Source: Nocardioides allogilvus
Lineage (GTDB): Bacteria > Actinomycetota > Actinomycetes > Propionibacteriales > Nocardioidaceae
DNA length: 64,000 bases
Direction: 5' to 3'
Assembly (NCBI RefSeq): GCF_003047285.1
Contig: NZ_PZYX01000001.1
Location: forward strand, 610,277 to 674,276
A program made the position numbers and the translations under genes. Position 1 is the stretch's first letter, and every line of letters begins with the position of its first letter. This document shows positions 43,365 to 52,817 of this stretch, piece after piece. Under the pieces are notes generated by a model. It searched no databases. It was not told where the DNA came from and saw only the letters and a list, made by a program, of their open reading frames with translations.

Positions 43365-46300
43365 GTGGTGAACGTCGAGGACGACAAGGCCGAGCTTCTT
43401 GACCGCGCCGAGGGAGTGGCGCTGGCCTCCCGAGGCACCGGTGGCCCGCCGCACGCGCAGGTCGGCGAGCTGCTCGGCGCCTACTACCGCCACGTCGCGC
43501 CGGAGGACCTCGCCGGCCGCAGTCCCGAGGACGTGTACGGCGCCCTCGCCTCCCACTACGCCATCGCGACGTCGCGTCCGCAGGGCACGGCGGCGGTCCG
43601 TGTCGTCACGCCCAACCCGGTCGACGTGGGCTGGTCGGCCGGCGGTCACTCGGTCGTCGAGGTCGTCACCGACGACATGCCCTTCCTCGTCGACTCGGTG
43701 ACGATGGAGCTGGCCCGGCTCGACCACAACGTGCACGTCGTCATCCACCCGAGGTTCGAGGTCACCCGTGACATCACCGGCGGGCTGCAGCGCGTCGGCG
43801 CCCTCGCCGACGGCGTGGTCGAGGAGGCCGCCCCCGACTCCCTCGAGGAGTCGTGGATGCACGTCGAGATCGAGCGCGTCGTCGAGCAGGACGAGGTGGC
43901 CGAGATCGTCGACAGCCTCCAGCGCGTGCTCCGCGACGTCCGCGAGTCGGTCGAGGACTGGCGCAAGATGGCCGATCGCGCCCTCGCGGTGGTGGCCGAC
44001 ATCGAGGACAACCCGCCGCCGATCTCCGCCGGTGAGATCAAGCAGAGCTGCGACTTCATCCGCTGGCTGGCCGACGACCACTTCACGTTCCTCGGCTACC
44101 GCGAGTACCGCCTCGAGTCGGTGGGCGAGGGGCCCGACGAGGAGTGGGCGCTGCGCGCCGTACCCGGCACCGGGCTGGGCGTCCTGCGCGCCGACCAGGA
44201 CATGTCCTCGTCGTTCGCCAAGCTGCCGGCGCTGGTGAAGGACAAGGCGCGCGAGAAGACTCTGCTGGTGCTGGCCAAGGCCAACTCCCGCGCCACCGTG
44301 CACCGCCCGGCGTGGCTCGACTACGTCGGCGTGAAGACGTTCGACGACAACGGCGAGGTCGTCGGCGAGCGCCGCTTCCTGGGGCTCTACTCGAGCGCCG
44401 CCTACACCGAGTCGGTCACCCGCATCCCGCTGCTGCGCGAGAAGACGAGCAGCATCATGCGCAAGGTCGGCTTCGACTCGCGCAGCCACGCCGGCAAGGC
44501 GCTGATGGACACGCTCGAGAACTACCCGCGCGACGAGCTCTTCCACACACCCGCCGAGGAGCTCGCACCGACCGTCGAGGCGGTGATGTTCGCCCGCGAG
44601 CGCCGACAGCCGCGCCTGTTCGCGCGCCGCGACACCTACGGCCGCTACGTCTCCGTGCTGATCTACCTCCCGCGCGACCGCTACAACACGACCGTGCGCG
44701 AGCGCTTTGCCGACATCCTCAAGGAGCGCCTCAACGGCGACAGCGTGGAGTTCACCGCCCGCGTCAACGAGGCCATGACCGCCCGCGTCCACTTCGTCGT
44801 CCACCCCGCGAAGGGCGAGACGATCCCCGACATCGACGTCGCCGACCTCGAGCGGCGCATGGTCGAGGCCGCGCGCTCCTGGCGCGACGACTTCACCAAC
44901 GCCGTCCTCGCGGAGTACGGCGAGGAGCGGGGCTCGCGCCTGTCGCGCACGTGGTCCGCGTCGTTCCCGGAGGCCTACAAGGAGGACTTCAACCCCCGCA
45001 CGGGCGCCGCCGACCTCGGCCGGCTGGAGGCCATCGAGGGCGACGAGGGCATCGACCTCGCGCTGTTCGAGCAGGTCGACGCCGGGCGCGGCGAGGCCCG
45101 CCTGAAGGTGTTCCGGGTCGGGGCGCCGCTGTCGCTGAGCGCCGTCCTGCCGATGCTCGCCTCGATGGGTGTCGAAGTGGTCGACGAGCGGCCCTACGAG
45201 CTGGCCGGGCTCGGTCGCGAGTCCTACATCTACGAGTTCGGGCTGCGCTACGGCCAGCAGCTGCCCGACACCGCCCGCCAGCTCTTCGCCGACGCGCTGC
45301 GCGCGGTGTGGGAGGGCTACAACGAGACCGACGGCTTCAACGCGCTCGTGCTCGGCGCCGGGCTCACCTGGCGCCAGGCCACGGTCCTGCGCGCCTACGC
45401 GAAGTACATGAAGCAGGGCAACTCGCCGTTCGCGCTCGACTACATCGAGGAGGCGCTGCGCAACAACGTCGACATCACCCGGCTGCTGGTGGACCTCTTC
45501 GAGGCCCGGTTCGACCCGGGCAAGAGCGACCTCGCGGGTGACGCCGAGGCGCGTACGGCGCGGATCGAGGTCGTCGAGGAGAAGCTCGCCACGGCCCTCG
45601 ACGACGTGGTCAGCCTCGACCACGACCGCATCCTGCGGTCCTACCTCACCCACATCCGCGCCACCCTGCGCACCAACTACTTCCAGACCACCGCGGACGG
45701 CGCGCTGCACCCCTACATGTCCTTCAAGCTCGAGCCGTCGTCGATCCCCGACCTGCCCGAGCCGCGACCGACCTACGAGATCTTCGTCTACTCGCCCCGC
45801 GTCGAGGGCGTGCACCTGCGCTTCGGCTCCGTCGCGCGCGGTGGCCTGCGCTGGTCGGACCGTCGCGACGACTTCCGCACCGAGGTGCTGGGCCTGGTGA
45901 AGGCGCAGATGGTCAAGAACACCGTGATCGTGCCGGTGGGCGCCAAGGGCGGGTTCTTCTGCAAGCAGCTGCCCGACTCCTCCGACCGTGAGGCCTGGCT
46001 GGCCGAGGGCAAGGCCTGCTACACGACCTTCATCTCCGGTCTGCTCGACATCACCGACAACCTCGTCGACGGACCCGAGGGCAGCACCGTCGTGCCGCCG
46101 GCCGGCGTCGTGCGCCACGACGGCGACGACACCTACCTCGTGGTGGCGGCCGACAAGGGCACCGCGACCTTCTCCGACATCGCCAACGGCGTGGCCGGCG
46201 ACTACGGCTTCTGGCTCGGCGACGCGTTCGCCTCGGGCGGCTCGGTGGGCTACGACCACAAGGCCATGGGCATCACCGCCCGCGGCGCCTGGGTCTCGGT

Positions 46301-48263
46301 GCAGCGGCACTTCCGCGAGCGCGGCATCGACTGCCAGACCGAGGACTTCACCGCGGTCGGCATCGGCGACATGTCCGGCGACGTCTTCGGCAACGGCATG
46401 CTCTGCTCCGAGCACACGCGGCTCGTCGCCGCCTTCGACCACCGCGACATCTTCATCGATCCCGACCCCGATGCCGCGGTCTCCTACGCCGAGCGCAAGC
46501 GCCTCTTCGAGCTGCCGCGATCCTCGTGGCAGGACTACGACAAGAGCCTGGTCTCCGCCGGGGGCGGTGTGTGGTCGAGGGCGTTGAAGTCCATCCCGAT
46601 CTCTGCCGAGGTACGCCGCGCACTGGGCCTGGCAGACGACGTCGTCAAGCTCACGCCGGCCGAGCTGATGCGGGCCGTGCTCCTCGCGCCGGTCGACCTG
46701 CTGTGGAACGGCGGTATCGGCACCTACGTGAAGTCCGCCGAGGAGGTCAACGCCGACGCCGGCGACAAGGCCAACGACGCGATCCGCGTCAACGGCGGCG
46801 AGCTGCGCGCGAAGTGCGTGGGGGAGGGCGGCAACCTCGGCCTCACCCAGCTCGGCCGCATCGAGTACGCCCGCGAGGGCTGCGGCGGCGAGGGTGGTCG
46901 GATCAACACCGACTTCATCGACAACTCGGCGGGTGTGGACACCTCCGACCACGAGGTCAACATCAAGATCCTGCTCGACAAGGTGGTCGCCGGCGGTGAC
47001 ATGACCCAGAAGCAGCGCAACACGCTGCTCGCCGAGATGACCGACGAGGTCGCCGACCTGGTGCTGCGCGACAACTACGAGCAGAACCTCGCCCTGGCCA
47101 ACGCCGCCGCGCACGCCGTACCCCTCCTGCACGTGCACGAGGACTGGATGAAGGAGCTCGAGCGGCGCGGGGTCCTCAACCGCGACCTCGAGGCGCTGCC
47201 GGCCTCGCGCCAGGTGAAGCGCATGCTGGAGAGTGGCCGGGGCCTGTCGATGCCCGAGCTGTCGGTGCTGCTGTCGTGGACCAAGATCGTGCTGGCCGAC
47301 GAGCTGCTCGCGTCCGACCTGCCCGATGACCCCTACCTCCGCGACGACCTGCTCGCCTACTTCCCCTCCCGGATGCAGGCCGACCACGTGCCGGCCATGG
47401 AGGAACACCCGCTGCGCCGCGAGATCATCGTGACCCAGGTCGTCAACGACCTGGTCAACGGCGCCGGGATGACCTTCATCCCGCGGCTCAAGGGCGAGAC
47501 CGGGGCGAGCGTCGCCGACCTGACCCGGGCCAACTTCGTCGCGCGGGAGATCTTCGGGTCGCTGGCGATGCGCCACGAGATCGCCTCCTACGACAATCAG
47601 GTGCCCGCCGAGCGGCAGACCCGGATGCGGATCGAGATGCGCACCCTCGTCGAGCGCAGCTCGCGGTGGCTGGTCAACAACCGGCGGCCCCCGCTCGACT
47701 CGGTCGCGACCGTGGACTTCTTCCAGGGCCGCGTCCAGTCCGTGATGGCGGTGCTGCCGGAGCTGATGAGCGGCCAGGAGCTCGACGACTTCATCGGTCG
47801 CCGCGACCGGCTCACCACGGCCGGGGTCCCCGACGACCTGGCGACGCGCGTCGCCGTGCTCGCTCCGGCCTATGCGCTGCTCGGCATCATCGAGACGGCC
47901 GACGAGCTCGACCTCGATCCCGTCGAGGTCGCCCGGGTGCACTTCGCGCTGGGCGAGCGGCTCGGTCTGCCGGCCCTGGTGCAGCGCATCTTCGCGCTGC
48001 CGCGGGACGACCGCTGGCAGACGATGGCCAGGGCCGCGGTGCGCGACGACCTCTATGCCGTGCACCAGCAGCTCACCGCCGCCGTCATCTCCTCCACCTC
48101 GGCCGAGGACTCCGCGCCGGCGCGGGTCGCCGAGTGGGAGGACGCCGACGCCGAGCTGATCGGTCGGGCCGCCGCCACGCTGACGGAGATCTGCCGCGAC
48201 GAGGCCGCCGACCTGGCCCGGCTGTCGGTGGGCCTGCGAGTGGTGCGCGGACTGCTCTCCTGA
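43365..48263 (+). CDS. gdh: NAD-dependent glutamate dehydrogenase, large (180-kDa) class
   Basis: The enzyme deaminates glutamate to 2-oxoglutarate. The 1632-residue protein matches the large bacterial GDH class (about 1600 residues). The N-terminal half has ACT-like segments and the catalytic half begins near residue 790. Motifs are RGGLRWSDRRDDFRTEVLGL and MVKNTVIVPVGAKGGFFCKQ (substrate lysines), ADKGTATFSDIANGVAGDYG, GIGDMSGDVFGNGML and LWNGGIGTYVKS (nucleotide domain). TAGGGT at 43352-43357 is seven bases before the GTG, so the message is leaderless. A second GTG follows immediately. It joins pruA in proline-to-glutamate catabolism. Confidence 0.94.
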   Translation: MVNVEDDKAELLDRAEGVALASRGTGGPPHAQVGELLGAYYRHVAPEDLAGRSPEDVYGALASHYAIATSRPQGTAAVRVVTPNPVDVGWSAGGHSVVEVVTDDMPFLVDSVTMELARLDHNVHVVIHPRFEVTRDITGGLQRVGALADGVVEEAAPDSLEESWMHVEIERVVEQDEVAEIVDSLQRVLRDVRESVEDWRKMADRALAVVADIEDNPPPISAGEIKQSCDFIRWLADDHFTFLGYREYRLESVGEGPDEEWALRAVPGTGLGVLRADQDMSSSFAKLPALVKDKAREKTLLVLAKANSRATVHRPAWLDYVGVKTFDDNGEVVGERRFLGLYSSAAYTESVTRIPLLREKTSSIMRKVGFDSRSHAGKALMDTLENYPRDELFHTPAEELAPTVEAVMFARERRQPRLFARRDTYGRYVSVLIYLPRDRYNTTVRERFADILKERLNGDSVEFTARVNEAMTARVHFVVHPAKGETIPDIDVADLERRMVEAARSWRDDFTNAVLAEYGEERGSRLSRTWSASFPEAYKEDFNPRTGAADLGRLEAIEGDEGIDLALFEQVDAGRGEARLKVFRVGAPLSLSAVLPMLASMGVEVVDERPYELAGLGRESYIYEFGLRYGQQLPDTARQLFADALRAVWEGYNETDGFNALVLGAGLTWRQATVLRAYAKYMKQGNSPFALDYIEEALRNNVDITRLLVDLFEARFDPGKSDLAGDAEARTARIEVVEEKLATALDDVVSLDHDRILRSYLTHIRATLRTNYFQTTADGALHPYMSFKLEPSSIPDLPEPRPTYEIFVYSPRVEGVHLRFGSVARGGLRWSDRRDDFRTEVLGLVKAQMVKNTVIVPVGAKGGFFCKQLPDSSDREAWLAEGKACYTTFISGLLDITDNLVDGPEGSTVVPPAGVVRHDGDDTYLVVAADKGTATFSDIANGVAGDYGFWLGDAFASGGSVGYDHKAMGITARGAWVSVQRHFRERGIDCQTEDFTAVGIGDMSGDVFGNGMLCSEHTRLVAAFDHRDIFIDPDPDAAVSYAERKRLFELPRSSWQDYDKSLVSAGGGVWSRALKSIPISAEVRRALGLADDVVKLTPAELMRAVLLAPVDLLWNGGIGTYVKSAEEVNADAGDKANDAIRVNGGELRAKCVGEGGNLGLTQLGRIEYAREGCGGEGGRINTDFIDNSAGVDTSDHEVNIKILLDKVVAGGDMTQKQRNTLLAEMTDEVADLVLRDNYEQNLALANAAAHAVPLLHVHEDWMKELERRGVLNRDLEALPASRQVKRMLESGRGLSMPELSVLLSWTKIVLADELLASDLPDDPYLRDDLLAYFPSRMQADHVPAMEEHPLRREIIVTQVVNDLVNGAGMTFIPRLKGETGASVADLTRANFVAREIFGSLAMRHEIASYDNQVPAERQTRMRIEMRTLVERSSRWLVNNRRPPLDSVATVDFFQGRVQSVMAVLPELMSGQELDDFIGRRDRLTTAGVPDDLATRVAVLAPAYALLGIIETADELDLDPVEVARVHFALGERLGLPALVQRIFALPRDDRWQTMARAAVRDDLYAVHQQLTAAVISSTSAEDSAPARVAEWEDADAELIGRAAATLTEICRDEAADLARLSVGLRVVRGLLS

Positions 48264-48289
48264 CGGGAGCCCCGCCTAGAGTTGGGCGG

Positions 48290-49195
48290 GTGACCCTGCT
48301 GCTCCAGACCCCCCTCGCCGCGCTCTCCCGCCTGCACCGCACCCTGCGCCCGAGCGCACCGAGCCCGCTGCTCGGCGCCACCGTCCTGATCACCGGCGCC
48401 TCGTCCGGGATCGGTGAGCACACGGCGTACGCCGCAGCAAGCCGTGGCGCCCACGTCCTGCTCGTGGCCCGGCGGGCCGAGGAGCTCGACCGCGTGCGGG
48501 CCGAGGTCGAGGCTCGGGGCGGTCGCGCATCGACGTACACCGTGGACCTGACCGACGGCGAGGGTGTCGACGCACTCGTCGCGGAGGTCCTCGCCCAGCA
48601 CGGTGCCGTCGACTACCTCGTCAACAACGCCGGGCGCTCGATCCGGCGCTCGCTGGAGCTGTCCTACGACCGCTTCCACGACTTCGAGCGGATGATGGCG
48701 GTCAACTTCTTCGGGCCGGTGCGGCTCACGATGGGCCTGCTGCCCGCGATGCGCGAGCAGAAGTTCGGCCACGTCGTGAACATCGTGACCTGGGGCAACC
48801 AGATCAAGGCGCCGAAGTTCGCGGCCTACATCGCAGCCAAGAGCGCGCTCGACGTCTTCGGCCGGATCATGGGGCGCGAGGCGTTCTTCGACAACGTCAC
48901 CTGCACCAACGTCCGCGTCTCCCTGGTCGCGACCGACATGATCGGCCCGACGGACGCCTACAAGAACAGTCGGGCCGAGAGTCCCGAGCACTGCGCCGAG
49001 CGGATCGTGCGGGCGCTCGAGGACAGGCCGATCACCGTCGACGGCATCGTCGGCTCGGTCAGCGAGGTCTTCAACCTCGTGAGCCCGCGGCTGGCCGACT
49101 TCGTCTTCGCCGAGATGGCGCGGCGTGTCCCCGACTCCGCTGCGGCGCGCGGCGAGGTCGCAGCACAACGAGATCCCGCCCCGACCGCGTCGTAG
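48290..49195 (+). CDS. Short-chain dehydrogenase/reductase
   Basis: The 301-residue protein has the Rossmann start TVLITGASSGIGEHTAYAAA, cofactor helix and NNAG motif (DYLVNNAGRSIRR), and YIAAK active site (Y180, K184). The residue at the catalytic-serine position (13 before Tyr) is Thr167 in NIVTWGNQIKAPK. A hydrophobic N-terminal stretch LLQTPLAALSRLHRTLRP may attach it to membranes. The substrate is unknown. TAGAGT lies seven bases before the GTG (leaderless). It starts 26 bases after gdh. Confidence 0.82.
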   Translation: MTLLLQTPLAALSRLHRTLRPSAPSPLLGATVLITGASSGIGEHTAYAAASRGAHVLLVARRAEELDRVRAEVEARGGRASTYTVDLTDGEGVDALVAEVLAQHGAVDYLVNNAGRSIRRSLELSYDRFHDFERMMAVNFFGPVRLTMGLLPAMREQKFGHVVNIVTWGNQIKAPKFAAYIAAKSALDVFGRIMGREAFFDNVTCTNVRVSLVATDMIGPTDAYKNSRAESPEHCAERIVRALEDRPITVDGIVGSVSEVFNLVSPRLADFVFAEMARRVPDSAAARGEVAAQRDPAPTAS

Positions 49196-49244
49196 CAGAA
49201 GCGGATGGTCCCGGACGTTCGCTGACGCGCCGTGTCCAGGACTC

Positions 49245-49322
49245 CAACTGCAGGCAGTTGGAGGCTCGTACGGCGTGGGCACGCTCGGCTGCGCCGTACG
49301 GCCCGCGAACTGCCTGCAGTTG
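49245..49322. terminator. Long two-step inverted repeat between converging genes
   Basis: The outer arms CAACTGCAGGCAGTT (49245-49259) and AACTGCCTGCAGTTG (49308-49322) are perfect inverses. The inner arms CGTACGGCG (49267-49275) and CGCCGTACG (49292-49300) also are. The left outer arm is itself nearly palindromic. It lies between the SDR and Ku genes and is probably a bidirectional terminator or a mobile-repeat relic. Confidence 0.65.
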
Positions 49323-49335
49323 AAGCCCGAGCGAC

Positions 49336-50244
49336 CTAGCTGGCCTTCTTCGCCGCGGCCTTCTTGGCGGGAGCCTTCTTCGCGGCCTTCTTGGCCGGCG
49401 TCTTCTTCGCGGCCGGCGTCTTCTTCGCGGGCTTCTCGTCCTCGGTGTCGTCGGAGGCTGCGGGCGCCTCGCCCCGGGCCGACTTCGCGGCCGCGACCGA
49501 CTTCTGCAGCGCGGCGAGCAGGTCGACGACCTCGCCGGAGGACTTGGTGGAGGTGGCGGTCTTCTTGACCTCGCCGCCCTCGATCTTCGTCTTGACCAGG
49601 GTCTCGACGGCACCGGCGTAGTCGTCCTCGAACTCCGAGGGGGCGAAGTCGCCGGCCAGGGTCTCGACGAGCATGTGGGCCATCTTGACCTCGGAGTCCT
49701 TGACGTCGCCGGGCTCGATCGTGAAGTCGGGCTGGCGGACCTCGTCGGGCCACATCATGGTCTGCAGGACGATCACGTCGTCGCGCACGCGCAGGACCGC
49801 GATCGAGGTGCGCTGGCGCAGCGCGACGGTCACGACCGCCATCCGGTCGGCATCCTGGAGCGCCTGGCGGAGCAGGGCGTAGGGCTTGGCCCCCGACTTC
49901 TCGGGCTCGAGGTAGTAGGACTTCTCGAACATCATCGGGTCGATCTGCTCGCTCGGCACGAACTTCTCGACGGCGATCTCGCGCGACGACGTCGAGGGCA
50001 GCTCGGCGAGGTCGTCGTCGGTGAGGATGACCATCTCGCCGTCCTCGGTCTCGTAGCCCTTGGCGATGTCGGAGTAGGGCACCTCCTCGCCGTCGATCGA
50101 GCAGACGCGCTGGTACTTGATCCGCCCGCCGTCCTTCGCATGGACCTGGCGGAACGAGACGTCGTGGGACTCGGTGGCCGAGTAGAGCTTCACCGGCACG
50201 TTCACGAGACCGAACGAGACAGAGCCCTTCCAGATGGCGCGCAT
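49336..50244 (-). CDS. ku: Ku protein of non-homologous end joining
   Basis: The 302-residue protein is the DNA-end-binding homodimer of bacterial NHEJ. The N-terminal beta-barrel core is MRAIWKGSVSFGLVNVPVKL to about residue 230, with KYQRVCSIDGEEVPYSDIAK. The minimal C-terminal region (VDLLAALQKSVAAAK) recruits LigD. A long tail follows with Lys/Ala/Pro repeats (KKTPAAKKTPAKKAAKKAPA) of the kind that binds DNA in actinobacterial Ku. TACGGT is seven bases before the ATG (leaderless). LigD ligase and polymerase genes lie just beyond the FadD-type gene on the other strand. Confidence 0.94.
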   Translation of the reverse strand: MRAIWKGSVSFGLVNVPVKLYSATESHDVSFRQVHAKDGGRIKYQRVCSIDGEEVPYSDIAKGYETEDGEMVILTDDDLAELPSTSSREIAVEKFVPSEQIDPMMFEKSYYLEPEKSGAKPYALLRQALQDADRMAVVTVALRQRTSIAVLRVRDDVIVLQTMMWPDEVRQPDFTIEPGDVKDSEVKMAHMLVETLAGDFAPSEFEDDYAGAVETLVKTKIEGGEVKKTATSTKSSGEVVDLLAALQKSVAAAKSARGEAPAASDDTEDEKPAKKTPAAKKTPAKKAAKKAPAKKAAAKKAS

Positions 50245-50261
50245 GGTTCAAACCGTAGACC

Positions 50262-50273
50262 AGAACACGTTCT
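50262..50273. promoter_or_regulatory. KstR-like operator between Ku and the FadD-type gene
   Basis: AGAACACGTTCT is identical to the site at 21706-21717 and carries the AAC-N2-GTT core of KstR motifs, though the outer T/A positions are not matched here (C...T). It is 17 bases from each start codon. Because FadD19-type ligases belong to the KstR regulon in mycobacteria, it likely serves the ligase; Ku expression could be affected too. Confidence 0.5.
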
Positions 50274-50290
50274 TGTAGGACCCTGAGCGC

Positions 50291-51868
50291 GTGACCGACG
50301 CCGCGCCGCCTCGCCCGCTGACCATTCCCGACGTCCTCGAGGCGATGGCCGATGCCGTCGGCGACCGCACCTTCGTCGAGACCCTCGACACCGCCTACAC
50401 CTACGCGCAGGTCGACGAGCGCGCCAACCGGCTCGCCCACCACCTGCTCGCTCAGGGAATCGGGCGCGGTGACCACGTCGCCGTACACGCGCACAACCGG
50501 ATCGAGTGGATCGACGCCTTCTTCGGCACGCTCAAGATCGGCGCGGTGCCGATCAACATCAACTACAAGTACCTCCGCGACGAGCTCGCCCACCTCTACG
50601 ACAACGCCGACTGCGTCGCGGCCGTCATCGCGCCCGACTACGTCGAGGTCGCCGGCGACCTGCTCGCCGGGCTGAAGCACGTCCTGGTCATGGACGAGTC
50701 GTACGGCGAAGCGATGGCCGCCGCCAGCGGCGAGCGTCCCGAGGTCGACCGCTCGGACGACGACCACTACGTCATCTACACCGGCGGCACCACCGGCTCG
50801 CCCAAGGGCGTGGTCTGGCGGCAGGCCGACCTCGTCCGGGCGGCCCTCAACGCCGCGCGCTACGGCGCGCCGATCGAGTCGGTCGAGGCCCTCGCGGTGG
50901 AGGCGGCGGCCAACGAGAGCCCGATGGTGCTGATGGCCTGCGGCCCGCTGATGCACGGCGGCAGCCAGTGGATCATGGGCAACGCGCTCGTCGCCGGGCA
51001 GCAGATCGCCTACTACACGGAGCCCAACTTCGACGCCGAGCGCGTGCTTGACCTCGCCGCCAAGTCGCGCACCGTCTCGCTCGCGATGCTGGGCGACGCG
51101 ATGGCCCGCCCGATCGCGGAGGCCGTGCTCGCCGAGCCGGACCGCTGGGACCTCAGCGGGCTCGCGGCGATCTCCAACGGAGCCGCACCGCTCTCGCTCG
51201 GCGTGCGCGAGGAGATCCGGGCCGCCTTCCCGGGCAAGTTCATCCTCGACTCGTACGGCGCCTCCGAGTCCGGCGCCACCGGCTCGTCGTTCGACACAGG
51301 GGACGGCGACGGGTCGGCCCGCTTCGGCGTCACCGACGAGGTGCAGGTCTTCACGCCCGACCTGACGCCGGCGGCCGTGGGGGAGCGCGGCATGCTCGGG
51401 CGCTCCGGCCCGATCCCGCTCGGCTACTACAAGGACGAGAAGAAGACGGCGGCGACCTTCAAGGAGGTCGACGGCGTCCGCTGGGTCATCCCCGGCGACT
51501 TCGCCCGGCGCGAGGAGGACGGCACGGTGACCGTGCTCGGCCGGGGCTCGGTGTGCATCAACACCGGTGGCGAGAAGGTGCACCCCGAGGAGGTCGAGGC
51601 CGTGCTGCTGCGCCACGAGGGCGTCTTCGACGCGGTCGTGGTCGGCACCCCGCACGAGCGCTGGGGCCAGCAGGTCACGGCGCTGGTGCACCGGCGCGAG
51701 GGGGCCGAGCTGACCGAGGAGGACCTGATCGCGCACGCCCACGCGCTGATCGCCAACTACAAGGTGCCCAAGCAGGTCTTCTTCGTCGAGGCCGTGCCGC
51801 GCACGCCGGTCAGCAAGGTCGACTACCCGGCCGCCACCGCGCGAGCGGTGGAGCTCACGGGCTCCTGA
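50291..51868 (+). CDS. Acyl-CoA synthetase of FadD type (possible steroid side-chain ligase)
   Basis: The protein has 525 residues and belongs to the adenylate-forming enzymes. The P-loop-like motif is VIYTGGTTGSPKGVVWRQAD (about residues 158-177), with AISNGAAPLSLGV, DSYGASESGATGSS and the hinge GRGSVCINTGGEKVHPEEVE, then K at PRTPVSKVDYPA. GTTGSPKGV with the following WRQ is typical of FadD17/FadD19-like ligases for steroid side chains. The KstR-like site upstream supports that, but the substrate is inferred. It has its own promoter and separates Ku from the LigD parts. Confidence 0.85.
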   Translation: MTDAAPPRPLTIPDVLEAMADAVGDRTFVETLDTAYTYAQVDERANRLAHHLLAQGIGRGDHVAVHAHNRIEWIDAFFGTLKIGAVPININYKYLRDELAHLYDNADCVAAVIAPDYVEVAGDLLAGLKHVLVMDESYGEAMAAASGERPEVDRSDDDHYVIYTGGTTGSPKGVVWRQADLVRAALNAARYGAPIESVEALAVEAAANESPMVLMACGPLMHGGSQWIMGNALVAGQQIAYYTEPNFDAERVLDLAAKSRTVSLAMLGDAMARPIAEAVLAEPDRWDLSGLAAISNGAAPLSLGVREEIRAAFPGKFILDSYGASESGATGSSFDTGDGDGSARFGVTDEVQVFTPDLTPAAVGERGMLGRSGPIPLGYYKDEKKTAATFKEVDGVRWVIPGDFARREEDGTVTVLGRGSVCINTGGEKVHPEEVEAVLLRHEGVFDAVVVGTPHERWGQQVTALVHRREGAELTEEDLIAHAHALIANYKVPKQVFFVEAVPRTPVSKVDYPAATARAVELTGS

Positions 51869-51881
51869 CAGACTCACCTCC

Positions 51882-52817
51882 ATGCGTCCGATGCTCGCCA
51901 CGAAGGGCACCCACGTCCCGACCGGGACCGGCTGGTCGCACGAGGTGAAGTGGGACGGCGTGCGGATCCTCGCCGACGTCGTCGCCGGCGAGGGCGGTCG
52001 CGCGCGCCTGTTCACTCGCAACGGCAACAACGCCTCGATCGCCTGGCCCGAGATCGCGCCCAGCCCGCTCGGCGATCGTGACCTGCTCGTCGACGGCGAG
52101 ATCATCGGGCTCAACGCCGACGGGCTGCCCGACTTCGGCGTCCTGCAGGAGCGGATGCACGTGCGCTCGGCGACCTCGGCGGCCCGGCTGGCCGAGCGGA
52201 TCCCCGCGACCTACATGGTCTTCGACCTGCTGCGCCTCGACGGTGAGGACCTCAGCGGCCTGCCCCTGGGCGATCGCCGGGAACGGCTGGCGGGGCTCGG
52301 GCTCGACGCCTCGTGGCAGGTGCCAGCGGCGTACGACGACGGCGCGATGCTCTTCGACGCGACCCGGCAGCAGGGGCTGGAGGGGATCGTCTCCAAGCGG
52401 CTGTCCTCGCGCTACACCTTCGACGCGCGCAGCAAGGACTGGATCAAGCTGGCGCACCGGCACCGCTTCTCCTACGTCGTGGCCGGCTGGCGCCCCCAGG
52501 AGGGCACCACCGACCGGCTCGCGTCCGTGCTCGTCGGGGAGCCGACGGCCGACGGCCTGATCTACCGAGGCCGGGTCGGCAGCGGCATCGGCGGCGCCGC
52601 GTCCAAGCTGCTGTCCGAGCTGGTCAAGCCGCTCGAGGTGGGGGAGTCGCCGTTCGCCGACGAGGTTCCCCGCGAGGACGCGGCCGGCACCCACTGGGTC
52701 GAGCCGCTGGTCGTGGTGGACGTCGACTCCCACAACCGCCCGCCCGTCAAGCGCCTGCGCCAGCCGTCCTACCGCGGCGTCCGCAACGACATCGGGCCGG
52801 AGGACCTACTGACATGA
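51882..52817 (+). CDS. ligD: ATP-dependent DNA ligase, LigD ligase-domain type
   Basis: The 311-residue NHEJ ligase has nucleotidyl-transfer lysine K23 in SHEVKWDGVRIL. Further motifs are LFTRNGNNASIAWPEI (motif Ia/III), LLVDGEIIGLNADG (IIIa), QGLEGIVSKRLSSRY (motif IV) and RSKDWIKL (motif V). The OB-fold C-terminal domain has VAGWRPQEGTTDRLASVLVG. It lacks polymerase and nuclease domains found in full LigD. ATGA overlap links it to the polymerase-domain gene. Start ATG MRPMLA is 13 bases after the FadD-type stop. Confidence 0.92.
   Translation: MRPMLATKGTHVPTGTGWSHEVKWDGVRILADVVAGEGGRARLFTRNGNNASIAWPEIAPSPLGDRDLLVDGEIIGLNADGLPDFGVLQERMHVRSATSAARLAERIPATYMVFDLLRLDGEDLSGLPLGDRRERLAGLGLDASWQVPAAYDDGAMLFDATRQQGLEGIVSKRLSSRYTFDARSKDWIKLAHRHRFSYVVAGWRPQEGTTDRLASVLVGEPTADGLIYRGRVGSGIGGAASKLLSELVKPLEVGESPFADEVPREDAAGTHWVEPLVVVDVDSHNRPPVKRLRQPSYRGVRNDIGPEDLLT

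Noticed and set aside
42906..48065. 1719-codon open frame antisense to the glutamate dehydrogenase gene
   Set aside because: It is a GC-bias artefact: composition is dominated by Val/Glu/Arg/Gly shadow codons with no domain, while the plus strand encodes a complete known enzyme.
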